From the NCBI GenBank assembly GCA_018881555.1, contig JACAXG010000267.1, forward strand, positions 478,908 to 542,907: DNA of 64,000 nt, given 5' to 3'. How positions within the stretch are numbered: the first letter of the stretch is position 1; every line of letters begins with the position of its first letter. This DNA comes from Amblyornis subalaris (Eukaryota; Chordata; Aves; Passeriformes; Ptilonorhynchidae). This document shows, one piece after another, positions 11,734-22,659 of the stretch. The notes under the pieces are model-generated. The model saw nothing but the letters and a program-made list of their open reading frames with translations. It ran no database searches and was not told where the DNA came from. The position numbers and the translations under genes are program-made.

Positions 11734-13135
11734 GTACCGTCTCAAAGGGCTCCATCACCAGCCAGGGCAGCCCAGGCAGGGTAACAAATGCCCCTTGGGG
11801 TCTCAGTGGCAGAACTGGCCTCACTGGGGAGAATGTGAGTATTTCCAGACAAGCTGCAGGTCCCTCACCAGGTCCCACTGCCTCCCCATGGGTCCCTTTG
11901 GCTGGTGGGACCAGGGACACCAACGGGTGATAGGGGTGATGCAGAGGCATCTGTATGCCTATGACCACCCAGCCCAGTGAGCATGGACTGATGATGGATC
12001 GGGGGGTTCCTCAGAACAAACATGTGTCCCTGCAGAGGGGACTAGAAAAGATTGATGTCTCTAGACATTTTGGGATGCCTGTGTGAAGGAGAGGGGGCAG
12101 GTCAGGCCTTGCTCTGGTGAGGTGGTGGCCTGCTCCACACACCACAGCCCCCGGCCCACAGCTAGAGCATCCCAGCCCCATAGTGTCTGTCAATCATGGC
12201 ACACCGGAGGCAGTGCCCCAGTCTTGCCTAATCCAGCTCTTGAGTGGCCAAGTGACTGGAAGTCTCACCTGAGGGGAGGGCCCACAGAGGCCCAGAGGTT
12301 TAAAAGGCTGAGCAAGAGGTAAACACATGTCTGAACCCTGCCTTCTCTTGGAGTTTATCTGTGCTAGACCTCCAGAGTTGGTAGCTTTATGTGTGTTTTT
12401 CTATATCTTTTCTGGTTTTCTGTCTTTCTGTCTTTCTTCTAATTCTCTCTTCATGGAACATTTTGGAGAACTTAACATTGAACGGGTTTAAAGTTGCTAA
12501 GTTGAATGGGCTAAGTTAATGCTGTGATGTGTTTTATGTTGATTGGATGTTACGCTAAACCTTTTGCCAAAGATCCTTTATTTTCTGTATTTTGCCACTA
12601 AAGTAACTTTGATCTCTTGAGAATATCTGGTTGGTATTTCTCTCATGCATCAAACCCAGAGTACAGGAACCTCGGTAAACCCCTTACATTTAAATGTTGG
12701 AATGTTACACCTTTCCATATGGTGCTGGGCAGGGGTCCCTGGGACTGGATCCAGGCAGTCACCATTGCGAGCATCATCACCCCAACACCATCAAGACAGT
12801 ATGTTGGTAGGGAGAGGGCTAGGGGTGCTGGGGTGAGGGGATGCAGGATGCTATTAGTTAGGGGCTCAGGGTGCTGCAGGAGGTGAGGCTGCTGTGGGAT
12901 TTGGGGTGCCTGGTGCTAGGGGAGGCCAGGGCTGGGTGCCAGAGAGGTGCCCCTGGTTGCAGGTGCCACACCAGCCTGTGCAGCAGCAGCTGGGGGGACA
13001 TGGTCCTGCACATCAACACCTGCCTGCACCTGGTTGAGCTGATACACAACACCCATCAGCACAGCTGCTGGACTCCGAGAAGTGGCACATCACCAGCACC
13101 ATGCCCTTCCTGCACAGGCAGCCACTTCAGGTGGG
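11734..13135. other. Non-coding DNA with probable old LTR remnant
   Basis: GC-rich up to about 12,300, then a T-rich block (12,330-12,720) resembling the R-U5 part of an avian LTR ('ttttgccactaaagtaac'). 12,960-13,130 has an open frame bounded by possible splice sites (HINTCLHLVELIHN), but the protein is not recognised and another frame is equally open. Confidence 0.35.
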
Positions 13136-13565
13136 CCTGGTCCAAAACCTTTCTTGGTCTGGATGTAGCCCACTCCTGAGTCTGGTTCTGGTCCCAGTCT
13201 TTTTCCCAGTTCCAGTCCTGGGCCTGGACATGTTCACCACCTTTGTCCTGGATGTGGTCCTGATTGTGGTGCCCACTCTGGTCCTTGTCCCAGTCCCAGC
13301 TGTGATCCGGTCCCGGTTCCCGTCCTGGTCCTAACTGTTGTCCCAGTCCTAGTCCTGGTGCTGCACATGTTTACCACCTTGGTCCTGGTCCTGGTCCTAG
13401 TCCTAAACATGGTTCTGGCCTGGATCCTGGTCCCAGTCCTAGTTCTAATCTTAACCATGGACATGATGCTGGGCCCGATCCTGATCCTGGCCTTGGCTCC
13501 TGTCCCAGTTCAGAGATGGTCCCAGTGCAATCCCAGTCCAGGTCCCAAACTAGCTCCTGCTCCTG
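13136..13565. repeat. Degenerate GGTCCT/CCAGTCCTGG minisatellite
   Basis: About 430 bp built on variants of 'tggtcctggtcctagtcc', a 6-bp unit with frequent substitutions and 'cacatgttcaccacc' interruptions. Open frames through it (alternating V/L/P or R/T) are compositional. A shorter block of the same text recurs at about 15,285-15,345. Confidence 0.85.
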
Positions 13566-13639
13566 GTTGTGGCCCCAAGGGGAGGATGGCTGTCACCAGT
13601 GTGGGTGCGTTCTGTCAGTTGATGTGGTTGCTTTAAAGG

Positions 13640-14305
13640 ACGCAGATACCAATAGAAAGAATGGTCTTATTTTACTATGAATAGTAAAGCAACACAGTAG
13701 TAAAATGATACATTTAATAAAACAATAAGCTTAGGACATGCTCAGTTTTAGCGACAAGCGAAAATAAGCAAGGTAATGCACCTCATCACTACTCTATGAG
13801 AGAAAGGACAGTGAGTTAGGAAGATACATCACCAATTGCCTCAATACTTTACCATTGTCCAGAGTCCACAGTCACTGGGGAGCCCCGCTTCGCAGCAAGG
13901 ACCTGGAGAACTCTTCCTGGCAACTGGGAAATCCTACATGGTGCGTCCATCCATAGGTGGTCTACAGTTCACCCAAAAAGGGGTTCAGCTTCTATAGGCC
14001 CAAATCAGCAAGTCAAAGTGACTTGATTATATTTTTAGCGCAGAAACACCTGGGTCTGATTTCACACTTCCCAAACAGTCGGGGCCAGGGCTTGACCAGA
14101 GCCCAGGTCTTGGCTGGGAAGGTTTTCCCTAAAACACTCTACAGACAAACCTCTATTCACTTCAGTTGGGAAAGTTTCTTAAAATGATACATTTCTTGCA
14201 GATAACTCCACAAGGTTGTGTGAAAGTTTCTAAAGCAGCCAGTCTGGTGTTAAACAGTGAGCCTAAGTGTCTTGGTGATCTATTTTTAGCTAAAGAATAC
14301 TGATG
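13640..14305 (-). mobile_element. Solo LTR-like repeat, copy 1
   Basis: Shares long stretches with 59,200-59,830 in the same orientation, for example 'aaaataagcaaggtaat', 'caaagtgacttgatta', 'cagcgcagaa' and 'ctacagacaaacctctat'. Minus-strand features fit an LTR: a 'cctatagaagctg' TATA-like block, then polyA-type 'ttttattaaatg' near the 3' end. Boundaries are approximate and the divergence indicates age. Confidence 0.6.
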
Positions 14306-16140
14306 GTGTTGGTCACACAGTGCCCGGGATCCATCTTGAGTCAACTCTGGCTGAGGCCTGCTGCTCAGGCCTCAGCACATCAGAGTGTCTCTGGGGGGTA
14401 GAGGTGTCTGTAGTGAGGGCTGGGGGTCCCAGTCCCCTGCAGTGATACCAAAACAATCCAGCTGGACATCCAGGCACCTGAACCATGTCTTCAGCATCGG
14501 GGGCAACAATAACCATATCTGGGACTCTGGCCACCAGCTGCCACCCACCACTGTGGGGCAGCTGAAGTGGCCAGGGATGGTGCCCTGGACTATGCCTAGG
14601 GCTGAGCCACCCCAGGGACATCCGCCATTGCCTTCAGGCACCAGGCACAGAGACGAGGGTGGGGATGGGGACAAGGACATGGTGGCTCTGAGCACAGGGA
14701 TGGGGACAGGGTCAGGGATGTTTCTATGCCATGTCCAACTGAGGCCTGTCCCCACTGTCCACAGGAGGTGCCACCATCTGCCTCACAGCCACCATTAAAC
14801 CAGTCCCTGGAGATCATCATGTCCCTGTGTCCCAGGGGCATGGTGGGGACATGAGGAACCTGCAAATTGGGGACAGGGACCCCCCTGCCAGTGAGACTTG
14901 GGGGACCTCTGGGTGTCTGGGCATGGAGCTGTAGGGCAGATACTCCACAGGGTCTCAGGGCTAAGCCCATAGAGCCTCTCACCTCCATGGGAATTACTGG
15001 CAGGGCGAGGCCAAAAACTCCCCAGTCCTGGCAGAGGAGCCAGTGGTGGGCTGTGGGAGGGGCCAGGGGGGTCCCTCACTGCTGCAGTCACCAGGATGTG
15101 GCATCATGTTCATTGTCCTCAAGGCAGCTGTTACCAGCAATGGCACCAAGACTGCCAACAGCACTGCTGTCCTCGTGGCAGTGACCAGTGACCTCATGGG
15201 GTCACCACTGCCACGTGCGCCATGGCAGGGTGGTCACCGTCAGCATCATCGACACAGTGTCCTGACAAGGGTGAGGTTGTGGTGACACTTCTGGTTCTGG
15301 TCCCAGTCCTGGTCACCACCTTAGTCCTGATCCTGGTCCAAATTCTGGCACAAGCACTGGCCCCCCACCTCACTCTGGAGTTACCTGACACTCACTGATC
15401 CACATGTAAGTGGAGCTGAGCCTGAAAGCAGGAGAGGGGGTAGCAGTTTGGCACCATGGCAGCTGCCAGAGCACAGCACCAGGCACCCACACAGGCCACT
15501 CAGAGTCCCACGCTTCATGTCCCCCCCCCAATGCCATCAAAGCCCACCCAGCCTCATCTTTCCCATCAGCAGTGACATCTGCTTGGGAATGGCCACACCC
15601 CCTGAGCCTTATACATATGGGGGACCTCTACACCCTCCGCCAAAGCCCCATGGCCCCACAGATCACTGCAGCCTCGGTGCCCTATAGTCATCCTGGCCCC
15701 TTCCCCAGCCCCCATGGCTTCCTATAGGCCCTCCCCAGTTTGGAGACGAGGATGCCATGTACCGGCACTGGCAAGATACAAGGCCTTCCAGCAGTCCGGG
15801 CAGGTGACACTGCTCAGTCTTCTCCATCACAGAAGGCCACCAGATTGGTCACGCAACGTTTGCCCTCGGTGAAGTTGTGCTGGCTGGCTCGGGTCACCGC
15901 CTCAGTGCCATGAGTCCCATTTCATCTGCATCTTGGTTTTCCTGATCCTATCCCTGTTCTCTTCTCAGGCTACAAGTCCCTTTTCCTGCCTGCCCTGACT
16001 GATTCCTTACACAGTGGGATACAGAGCTTTTGCACTCAAATGGCCTCAAAGAGCTGTCAGCTCTTGTGTCTTTAAGGCCAGTTTCCCCGGGGATCTCATC
16101 CACTAGTTCTTCAAACAACTGCAAATTCGCAGCACATCCC
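14306..16140. other. GC-rich intergenic DNA upstream of BLOC1S3
   Basis: Many overlapping open frames on both strands are a by-product of high GC content. None shows recognisable domains. The region carries a partial duplicate of the BLOC1S3 3' UTR at 15,089-15,290 (listed separately). 15,830-15,905 has a frame reading EGHQIGHATFALGEVVLAG that I could not assign. Confidence 0.4.
15089..15290 (+). repeat. Diverged copy of the BLOC1S3 3' UTR segment
   Basis: 'caccaggatgtggcatcatg', 'ttaccagcaatggcaccaag' and 'gccatggcagggtggtcacc' align in order with 'caccagggtgtggcaccgcg', 'tcaccagcagtggcaccaac' and 'accatggcagggtcctcacc' at 16,936-17,130. Both end in 'acagtgtcctg' followed by a GTTGTGGTG block. 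By eye the match is around three quarters of positions. The BLOC1S3 coding part is absent here, so only the non-coding segment is shared. Confidence 0.7.
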
Positions 16141-16154
16141 GGCGCGCCATGCTG

Positions 16155-16230
16155 ATGACACTTCCGGGTGACGGCCGCGGTCACGTGGGCAACCCATCAT
16201 GTGACCTACGGCGTTTACGGGCAGGAGGTG
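16155..16230 (+). promoter_or_regulatory. BLOC1S3 core promoter with CLEAR-like E-boxes
   Basis: Within about 50 bp are an ETS site ('acttccggg', 160-168), a palindromic E-box 'gtcacgtg' (16,180-16,187) and a second E-box 'catgtgac' (16,198-16,205). 'gtcacgtg' is the core of the CLEAR element read by TFEB/MITF factors in lysosomal genes. It lies about 260 bp before the BLOC1S3 start codon. The block is TATA-less and CpG-rich. Function is inferred from motif and position. Confidence 0.6.
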
Positions 16231-16457
16231 GGAGATTCCTATGCGATTGAGGGGGACGCTGGATGTGGAGATCTGGGATCACTGGAGGGGCCGTGGGGCT
16301 GGGGGAGTCCCTAGGATCACTAGGGGACCTTGAGGATCTAGAGGGGTCTGAGCACAGGGAGAGAAGTGGGGGAGTGACTCCGCAGGGATAAGCCCGGAGC
16401 GCGCCCCCGCCTTTGGGTGCTGCCTTCCTGACTCCACCCCGTGTCCCCCTCCAGGTC

Positions 16458-16931
16458 ATGGCCGCTCCCCGGCCCCCCAGGGTGGTGCCGGGCGAAGCCT
16501 CCGAGAGCGACTCGGAGCCAGAGCTGCTGACGGGGGCGGCAGGGAAGGCCCCCGGAGCCGGGCTGAAGGTGCCCGGCGAAGCCTCCGAGACCGAAGAGGA
16601 GGAGGAGGAGGAGCAGAGGCCGAAGACACCCCCAGTGCTGGCGGAGGAGCCGGCAGCGGTTTGGGCGGGCGGCCCCTCGCTGCTGCAGCAGCGGCTGCGG
16701 GAGGGGACGGGGCGGCTGCGGGGAGCGGTGGGCAGCGCCCTTCGGCAGAGCTACGGCAGCGCCGCCCGGAGCCTAGGGGGCCTAGCGGGGGCGTTGGGCC
16801 GGGCGCAGGTGACCGCCGCCGCGGCCGCCCACTGCCTGCGCCTGGCCCGCCGTGATCTGCGTGCTGTGGCCGACACCATCGACATCGTCACAGCCTGTCG
16901 CCTCCTGCCCGACATCCGCGGGCAGCTCTGA
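16458..16931 (+). CDS. BLOC1S3: BLOC-1 subunit 3
   Basis: Encodes a 157-aa subunit of BLOC-1, the octameric cytosolic complex that sorts cargo to melanosomes, platelet dense granules and other lysosome-related organelles; loss of the human gene causes a Hermansky-Pudlak syndrome. Two acidic GEASE repeats (VVPGEASESDSEPE and KVPGEASETEEEEEEE) fill residues 8-55. They are followed by a helical region starting SLLQQRLREG and the hallmark C-terminus DTIDIVTACRLLPDIRGQL. The human protein is about 202 aa; the difference is in the linker and tail. The coding sequence is a single exon after an acceptor (cccctccag) three bases before the ATG, as in mammals. An in-frame TTG upstream would add 15 residues but lies in the intron. 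An AATAAA lies 470 bp downstream. Its tail faces that of CCDC61. Confidence 0.93.
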   Translation: MAAPRPPRVVPGEASESDSEPELLTGAAGKAPGAGLKVPGEASETEEEEEEEQRPKTPPVLAEEPAAVWAGGPSLLQQRLREGTGRLRGAVGSALRQSYGSAARSLGGLAGALGRAQVTAAAAAHCLRLARRDLRAVADTIDIVTACRLLPDIRGQL

Positions 16932-17420
16932 CCGGCACCAGGGTGTGGCACCGCGTTCACCGTCCCCACTGCGGCTGTCACCAGCAGTGGCACCAACACC
17001 TGCTGGACATCTGCGGGCAGCTGCCAGCATCACCATTGTCCTCTCGGCTTCACCAGTACCGCATCTACCATGGCAGGGTCCTCACCGTCAGGATCATCAC
17101 CACAGTGTCCTGCCGAGTGTAGAGTTGTGGTGGCATCGAGTCATGTTTGCAGCACCCCACACTGACACTGAAGACCTCCTCACGACGATGACATCATCAC
17201 CAGTGTAGCCACAGTGATGCCAAACAGTGGCTTTGGCGCAGAGACCACCGGCCTGGCACTCCAGGACCTCCATGCTGTGGTGACATCATCACTGCTGGTC
17301 CCCTGGCCAGCTGCGACCATTCCTGAACTGCAGCCTCGCGGTGGCCATAGTCACCATTGTCCCCAAATGCCACTGTTCTATGTGACATGGAACTGAATAA
17401 AGCCGTGGTAGTGTCAGAGC
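16932..17420 (+). other. BLOC1S3 3' UTR with internal duplication
   Basis: Runs from the stop codon to AATAAA at 17,398-17,403. The last coding bases 'gacatccgcgggcagct' recur as 'gacatctgcgggcagct' at about 17,007, giving a tandem unit of about 93 bp that includes part of the C-terminal codons. The UTR is rich in 'caccag' and 'catcacca' words. Confidence 0.65.
17398..17403 (+). terminator. BLOC1S3 polyadenylation signal
   Basis: AATAAA in 'ctgaataaagcc', about 470 bp after the BLOC1S3 stop codon, followed by a GT-rich tract. Confidence 0.75.
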
Positions 17421-17710
17421 CACAGTGGGGAGCTTGGCTAGCGCTGTGACGACAGTAGTGTTGTAGGAGGGGGGACAGGGACACCCTAGGGTGACATGGG
17501 TGCTGGTGTCACGTTGCAGTGGCCTTTGAGTCCAGTGATAGCCCAGGGACAAGACTGGTGGCCTGGGCTGTATCCCACATGTTGCCAAGCACTGGTACTG
17601 TCAACCCTCTGGTGATGTCCCTGATGCCCCCAGCCCAGACACTGTGTCCCTCCCAGGGGACACAGGTCCCCCCCATCCCAAGAAGGACATGCCCTGAGGC
17701 CACACAAGGG

Positions 17711-17716
17711 TTTATT
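17711..17716 (-). terminator. CCDC61 polyadenylation signal
   Basis: AATAAA on the minus strand (plus 'tttatt'), about 70 bp after the CCDC61 stop. It lies roughly 310 bp from the BLOC1S3 signal, so the two genes converge with little space between. Confidence 0.7.
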
Positions 17717-17783
17717 TTGGGGGACATTTGCCTCACACCACCCCCTGAGGACACAGGGAGAGGGTGTGTGTCCCTGGAGGGGG

Positions 17784-20130
17784 TCACATGCAGGTGTCCA
17801 GGCTGTCCATGTACACCTGCAGAGCCTGCAGCCGAGCATCGATCTCAGCCAGTTCAGCCGAGGGCTCATCGGAGTGGTTCTCTGGGGAGGCCAGTACAGG
17901 AAAAAAGGGTTAACAAAGGCCTGAATTGGGATATCTCTTGAATATGTAGGGGCTCGGATGGGGCCTCACCTTTACCAGGGCACTTGCCAGCAGTGCTGCA
18001 TACCGGCAGCCTGCGGCTGGCAGATGGGTGAGGCACCTGGGGGGGGTAGGTTGGAGGTCACCAGTGATCTCCTGGTCACCCTGCTTTGGGATGCAGGGGG
18101 ACACCCCAATGGGGCAGGGAAACACCAAAGGGGCAGCCACTCACCACACAGGGGCCATTGCAGGACGAGGCACTCAGAGGTCTCTGTGTACAGGTCATTC
18201 TCCTGTTCCTGCCCAAGATGGGGGGGTTAAATGGTGCTAGAAGGGATGCCCAAGCAGCCTGCCCCACCACAGCATTACCTGCAGGATATGGGCTTGGGGT
18301 GCTCACTGGGTTTGCTGCCAGAGCTCACTGCCGAGCGCCAGCTCCGGAAGCTTTCGGCTGCAGGGAGAAATGGGGACAGGGAGGAAGTTAAGGAAGGAGC
18401 CCCAGCACCCAGTGGGTGTGCCCCCAGCCCTCTTCACACTACCCACTCACCCGATGAGCTGCGCCTGTGGCTCCTTGCCGGGCTGGTGCTGCCAAAAGCT
18501 GCTCCACACCTCTGGCTGCACCCAAGGGAGATGGTGGTAAGGAGGGACATGGGGGTGAGCAGGGGAGAAGACCCCCCAAGTGCCAGGGAGGGTAGGGACG
18601 CTGACAAGGTCAGTCACCACCGCTTACTTTTTGAGCTCAGCTTCCTTCTGCCGGCGCTGACGGGCCCTGACAAAGGCAGTGGGGTCAAAGCGTGGTGGAC
18701 GGGAGCCTGGTGGGGTAAGGCAGGGGGCAGAGGAGGGGATCAGGGTGAGGACAAGGTGAGCTGTGTTCTGTCTCCACTCCTGCACATGTGTCCCCAAGTG
18801 TCCCACACCTGCCGGCGACAGGGACTGTGGCGAGGGGTGGCCCCGGCTGCTCCTGTGGCTCTCCAGGGATGCTGAGCGTCGCTCCTGGGGGCGGGGGGCC
18901 GTGCTGGCAGATTTCTGGCGGCTGCCAAAAGGACCAGCGTTGTAAGGGGAGGACAGTGGGGCAGCCCGTGGTCATGAGGGTCCTCCTGCAGGGTTCACCC
19001 CAGCCTCACCCCCTCCTGCAGGAGGCCAGTTCAGCTGTCAGATTCTTCACCCGCAGCTGCAGCCTCTGCTCCGATGCCTTTGCCTGGGCCAGCTGCAAGG
19101 GGGGGAAAAAGGCTCGCTGTGCATCCAGCAGCACCTGCCCCCACCAACAGCAGCTCCCACCTCACAGCCCCCCCTCCCAGCCCACCTCTGCAGCCAGCTG
19201 CTGGTGCTCACGCTGGTGACGGGCCTCCGCAGCCCGCTTCTCCTCTAGTGCCCGCCACAGCCTGAGGGAGATGGCAGGGGGTGGTCTGGGGGTTCCTTCC
19301 TCACCGTGTGAGGCAGGAACCCGCGAACCCTTCCGGATGTCACCGGCCCCACTCACGCGTCTCGCAGGTGCTGGGTCTCCTCCAGGCGCTGGGCCTGGAG
19401 CCGCGCCAGCTGCTCCTGCAGCTCCCGCACCAGTGCCGCAAGGTCTGGCTGCCCCGTGTAGGGCAGCGGCAGGGGGTAATGGATCCTGGAGGAGAGCACG
19501 TGGAGGGGGTGAGGCTGGAGTCGCCTCCCCGTGCCCCCTGCCTGGTGTCCCCTGTCACCTATCGAACTCCACAGAGTAGACGAGGATAAGGTAGCGCTTG
19601 GTGTTGAGGGGGGAAGAGGTGGAAGGGGGAAGCCGAGCAATTGCCCCCACTTTCCGGCTATGCAGGGTCTCCAGGTCGGCATAGGTGAGGAGCTCCAGGC
19701 TGACTGACTCGCTGCTCTGCAGAAAGTTTGAAAAGCAGAGGGGCTTCGTGGGACAGGCACCCCACTCCATGTCCCCCCAAAATGCCATGCAGGGGAACAC
19801 CAAGGCCACACCTGTGTCAATGCCGACTCCAGCATGCTGCAGAAAATGCCAAACTGCTTGAAATTCCCCGTTTTGCGGGTGAGGTCCTCGATGACTGCGG
19901 GGGGGGTGTGGGGGGGCGTATTTCGGTCAGTGGCAGTCGTGAGGGGTACCCTCAACCCCCCCGGAGCTCCCCCGGCACTCACAGGTGGCATCGAACTCGC
20001 CCCTCCACAGGTCGGCGGTGCCGTGAGCCTGCACCTCCACCCACAACACGGTGCGGGCCAGAGTCACCCGCACCGTGTGTGCCCCGTGCCGGAAAGCGCA
20101 GTCGGCCTGCAGGAACCGCGGCTCCCCCAT
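17784..20130 (-). CDS. CCDC61: Coiled-coil domain-containing protein 61 (VFL3 homologue), about 12 exons
   Basis: CCDC61 is a centrosome and basal-body protein of the SAS6/XRCC4 superfamily that organises ciliary basal bodies and spindles. Exons that join in phase: 20,130-19,983, 19,894-19,812, 19,716-19,559, 19,485-19,357, 19,261-19,186, 19,092-19,010, 18,921-18,809, 18,706-18,628, 18,515-18,451, 18,357-18,307, 18,183-18,145 (least certain) and 17,881-17,784. The total is about 373 aa; the human protein is about 512. Head-domain landmarks are TADLWRGEFDAT, IEDLTRKTGNFKQF, MLESALTQ, SSESVSLELLTYADLETL and RYLILVYSVEFDR, followed by coiled coil. The middle holds the conserved RFDPTAFVRARQRRQKE. 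The C-terminus is AEIDARLQALQVYMDSLDTC. Introns are mostly 75-200 bp, giving a very compact gene. The start matches the human MDQPAGLQ position. Confidence 0.92.
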
Positions 20131-20900
20131 GGCACGAGGGGGTCTCTGGAGAGACGGCACCCTTGGGAGACAGGGGCACCCCAGGCGTATAAAGGGCACC
20201 CCCAGAAGACGGAGAGGGCACCCCTGGGAAAGGGGACCCCGGTTGGAGGGCTCGGGACAGGTGAGCTGGGGTGGATTCTGGGGTGGTGAGTGCACAGGGG
20301 AAGCAGAATTGATTAGCGGGCACTGAGGGGTTAAGAAGGAAGGGAGGACACGACACCAAGGGAGGTGACCAGAGAGGACCTCAGAGCATTTGGAAACTAG
20401 GGCTCTCCGGGGGGGGGCGCAGTTTGAAGGGGTGGAGAGAGTAGAGGAACACGGGAAGAGCCATGAGCTTGGGCCTGCTGCCTGGGGAGCGGCGAGAAGC
20501 CCAACGCTTCGGGGGCCTCTTCTGGGGGTACCGAGGGAAGGGAACTGGGAGTCTGTTCAGGGAGCAGCGGGACGAGGGGGTGGCCCGGGCCCGCGGGTAG
20601 GCTCAAGCGACAGATACCAAGGGCAGCCCTGCCGCAGTCGGAGGAGGCTCACCGCCCGCCGCGATGCTCCGCGCCTGAGCCGCAGACCCGCCCTGTCCCA
20701 TCCCGCCCCGCCGCATTGGCTGGCCGCGCCTCGTTCCGCCGCTCATTGGCTGTCAGCGCCGCCCGTCACCTCTCTACCGTTAGCTGCTCCTCGCACCCCC
20801 TGCTGCCCTCCAGCTTCCCGCTGCCATTGGCTGTCAGGCGGAGCCCGCCTCCCACCTCCACAGTTGGTTACTGCGGCTGTCAGTCATTCCTGGGAAAGGG
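20131..20900 (-). promoter_or_regulatory. CpG-rich CCDC61 promoter region with repeated CCAAT boxes
   Basis: Upstream of the CCDC61 start is a CpG-dense block. It contains 'cattggctgg' (about 20,715), 'cattggctgtcagc' (about 20,745) and 'cattggctgtcagg' (about 20,826), three inverted CCAAT boxes with matching flanks, plus 'cattcc' and GC boxes. Regularly placed CCAAT boxes suggest NF-Y control, common in cell-cycle and centrosome genes. No gene leaving in the other direction was recognised. Confidence 0.55.
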
Positions 20901-22139
20901 GTGGAGCGATGCCCGCCTACGGCGCCCTTCGTCGACACAGGCGCCGGACAGGCCCCGCCCCTTCTCTTGCTCCCCGAGTGGTGCCACCCCTTCCCCTTGG
21001 TCAAGGGCTGGCCCGGCCGGTTTACGCTCCATTCCGTGGGCAGCGCGGAACGGGGGAAGTGGAATAGGGTGGGTTTCTGGGCCTGGGGTAGAAGGTCTGG
21101 GCTGGATATGGGGGGAGGACACAACCGGAGGCGGTGGAAGAGGGCGCCGACAAGTTGCGGAGCAACTGAACCTCGAACCAGTTTTTACTAACCAATGAGA
21201 GACAGGGAGAAGGCCCCGGGAGGCCCCGGGACTCGAGCACCCCAGTATTTGGGAGTATCCGCGCAAATTACAAAATATCCCCCTGAAGTGGTTGGAAGGG
21301 GCAGCTGCAAGGCTTCAGTTCCCCCCAGAACGTCAGTCGCAGGAGGTTGGCCCCACAAAAAAATGGGAGAGGAGAGCAAATACAGCACTCCTCAGCACAC
21401 CCCCAAACTGCCCTTAGGACTTCCAGCAGCCCTTCTCAGGCAGGAGCGTGTCCATGGGTCTGTCCGTGCAGTTGGTGACACTGGTGGCATTATGAGTACC
21501 TATGATGGCACTTTGGGGACCCTTGGTGGCCCTGGGAGCCCTGGGAGAAGAGATGGCAAGTCCTCTCCTTTTCCCCTGCCGAAAGAGCCATGCTGGAATC
21601 AGGGCAGAAGCAGTTTGAGGACATCCAGGGGTCTCCAGCAACTGGGATCAGCCCAGCAGTACAATACCACGTACCAGAGGTGACACCACCCTTGCATGAG
21701 TCCTGTTTGTCCCTCGGTGGGGCCTTTCTGAGGTGGCTTCTTGCTTTCTGGGGAGTGCAAGAGGAACTGCAGGCCATGCTCCAGGGCCATGGGGACTCCT
21801 CAATTCTGTTGGCAGATGAAGATGTGGTCGTTGTACCACCTTGTGCAGGGAGAACTGTTGTTGGATGGAGCCAGCCACTGCAGGCCTTAAAATGTGATGG
21901 TCCCTCTCTCAAATGACCCAGCTGAGAGGTAGAAATACATCAACTTACCCAAAAAGCTCTGAAAGCGGAGCCACCAGCAGCTGGACTGTGGAGGCTGACC
22001 TGCTTCCTGGTGTGACACAGAGGACAACACTCACACTATCACGAACAAGGCATCATGAGCATTCACCGTCACCCCAAGAGTAGCTTGGGACCTGCTTTAC
22101 TCATAAGTGCATGAGGAAATGGGTCTAAGGAGGCTTAAA
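20901..22139. other. GC-rich intergenic DNA, no gene recognised
   Basis: Long open frames on both strands reflect composition. A 108-codon plus frame at 21,590-21,916 has no recognised domain and overlaps a minus frame of similar quality, so neither is reported as a gene. Confidence 0.4.
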
Positions 22140-22620
22140 ACGTGGCTTTGGGCTCACCAAATCGCAGACTGAATCTTCCCCCACTGGGAGGGAGGCTTTG
22201 GAACCTAAAATGATTGTTTGGAGCAGAAATGAGCCTTGGGACTCTACAAATGAGGCTTTGAACCTTCCAGATCAAACTTGGGGCCTTCAAAATGATGTTG
22301 AAAATGAGTCTTTGAGCTTTAAAAGCATAAACCTTGGAATGTATAAATGTGGTTTTGTAGCACGAAAATGTTGGTTTGGACCTTAAATGGACTATTTGAT
22401 CTCTCAAGTGTAGGCTTTGGTGATTTAAAAGTAATGCTGTTTTCCCTACTTTTGAGGATTGCATTATATAAATAAGGGTTTGACCTTGAAAAACTCGGGC
22501 TTAAATCTGAAAAATAATTCTTTGGACCTCGAAATTGTGGTTTGGGATCTAAATGCTGAGTCCTTTTTTTGGTCATTGAGATTCAGGTTCCAACCCTGAG
22601 AATGAGGGGTTTTTAACTAA
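22140..22620. repeat. 21-bp degenerate tandem repeat, locus 1
   Basis: About 20 units of 19-23 bp with consensus near 'gaggctttggacctaaaaat'. Examples are 'gaggctttgaaccttccaga' and 'aacttggggccttcaaaatg'. It shares the ordered block 'cttccagatcaaacttgggg' with 'cttccaaatccaaacttggg' at 34,570, so it is homologous to the repeats at 27.9, 34.2 and 37.1 kb and not a chance resemblance. Confidence 0.75.
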
Positions 22621-22659
22621 AGCATTCCTGTGTTATCAACCCTGGTCTCAGCATAATTC

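Noticed and set aside
12617..13180. Possible exons reading HINTCLHLVELIHN and similar
   Set aside because: Splice-like borders exist, but more than one frame is open, a stop interrupts the best alternative and no family was recognised.
13234..13464. Arg/Thr-rich and Val/Leu-rich frames in the GGTCCT block
   Set aside because: Simple-sequence composition reads open in several frames; no start context or exon structure.
16413..16457. Upstream extension of BLOC1S3 by 15 residues
   Set aside because: It would start at TTG and read through a splice acceptor; the ATG at 16,458 fits the family start.
18231..18875. 214-codon plus frame
   Set aside because: Antisense to CCDC61 exons 7-10, which have matching splice sites and family similarity.
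20390..21067. 225-codon plus-strand frame upstream of CCDC61
   Set aside because: It lies in a CpG island where several frames on both strands are open, has no recognised domain and starts near the CCDC61 promoter.
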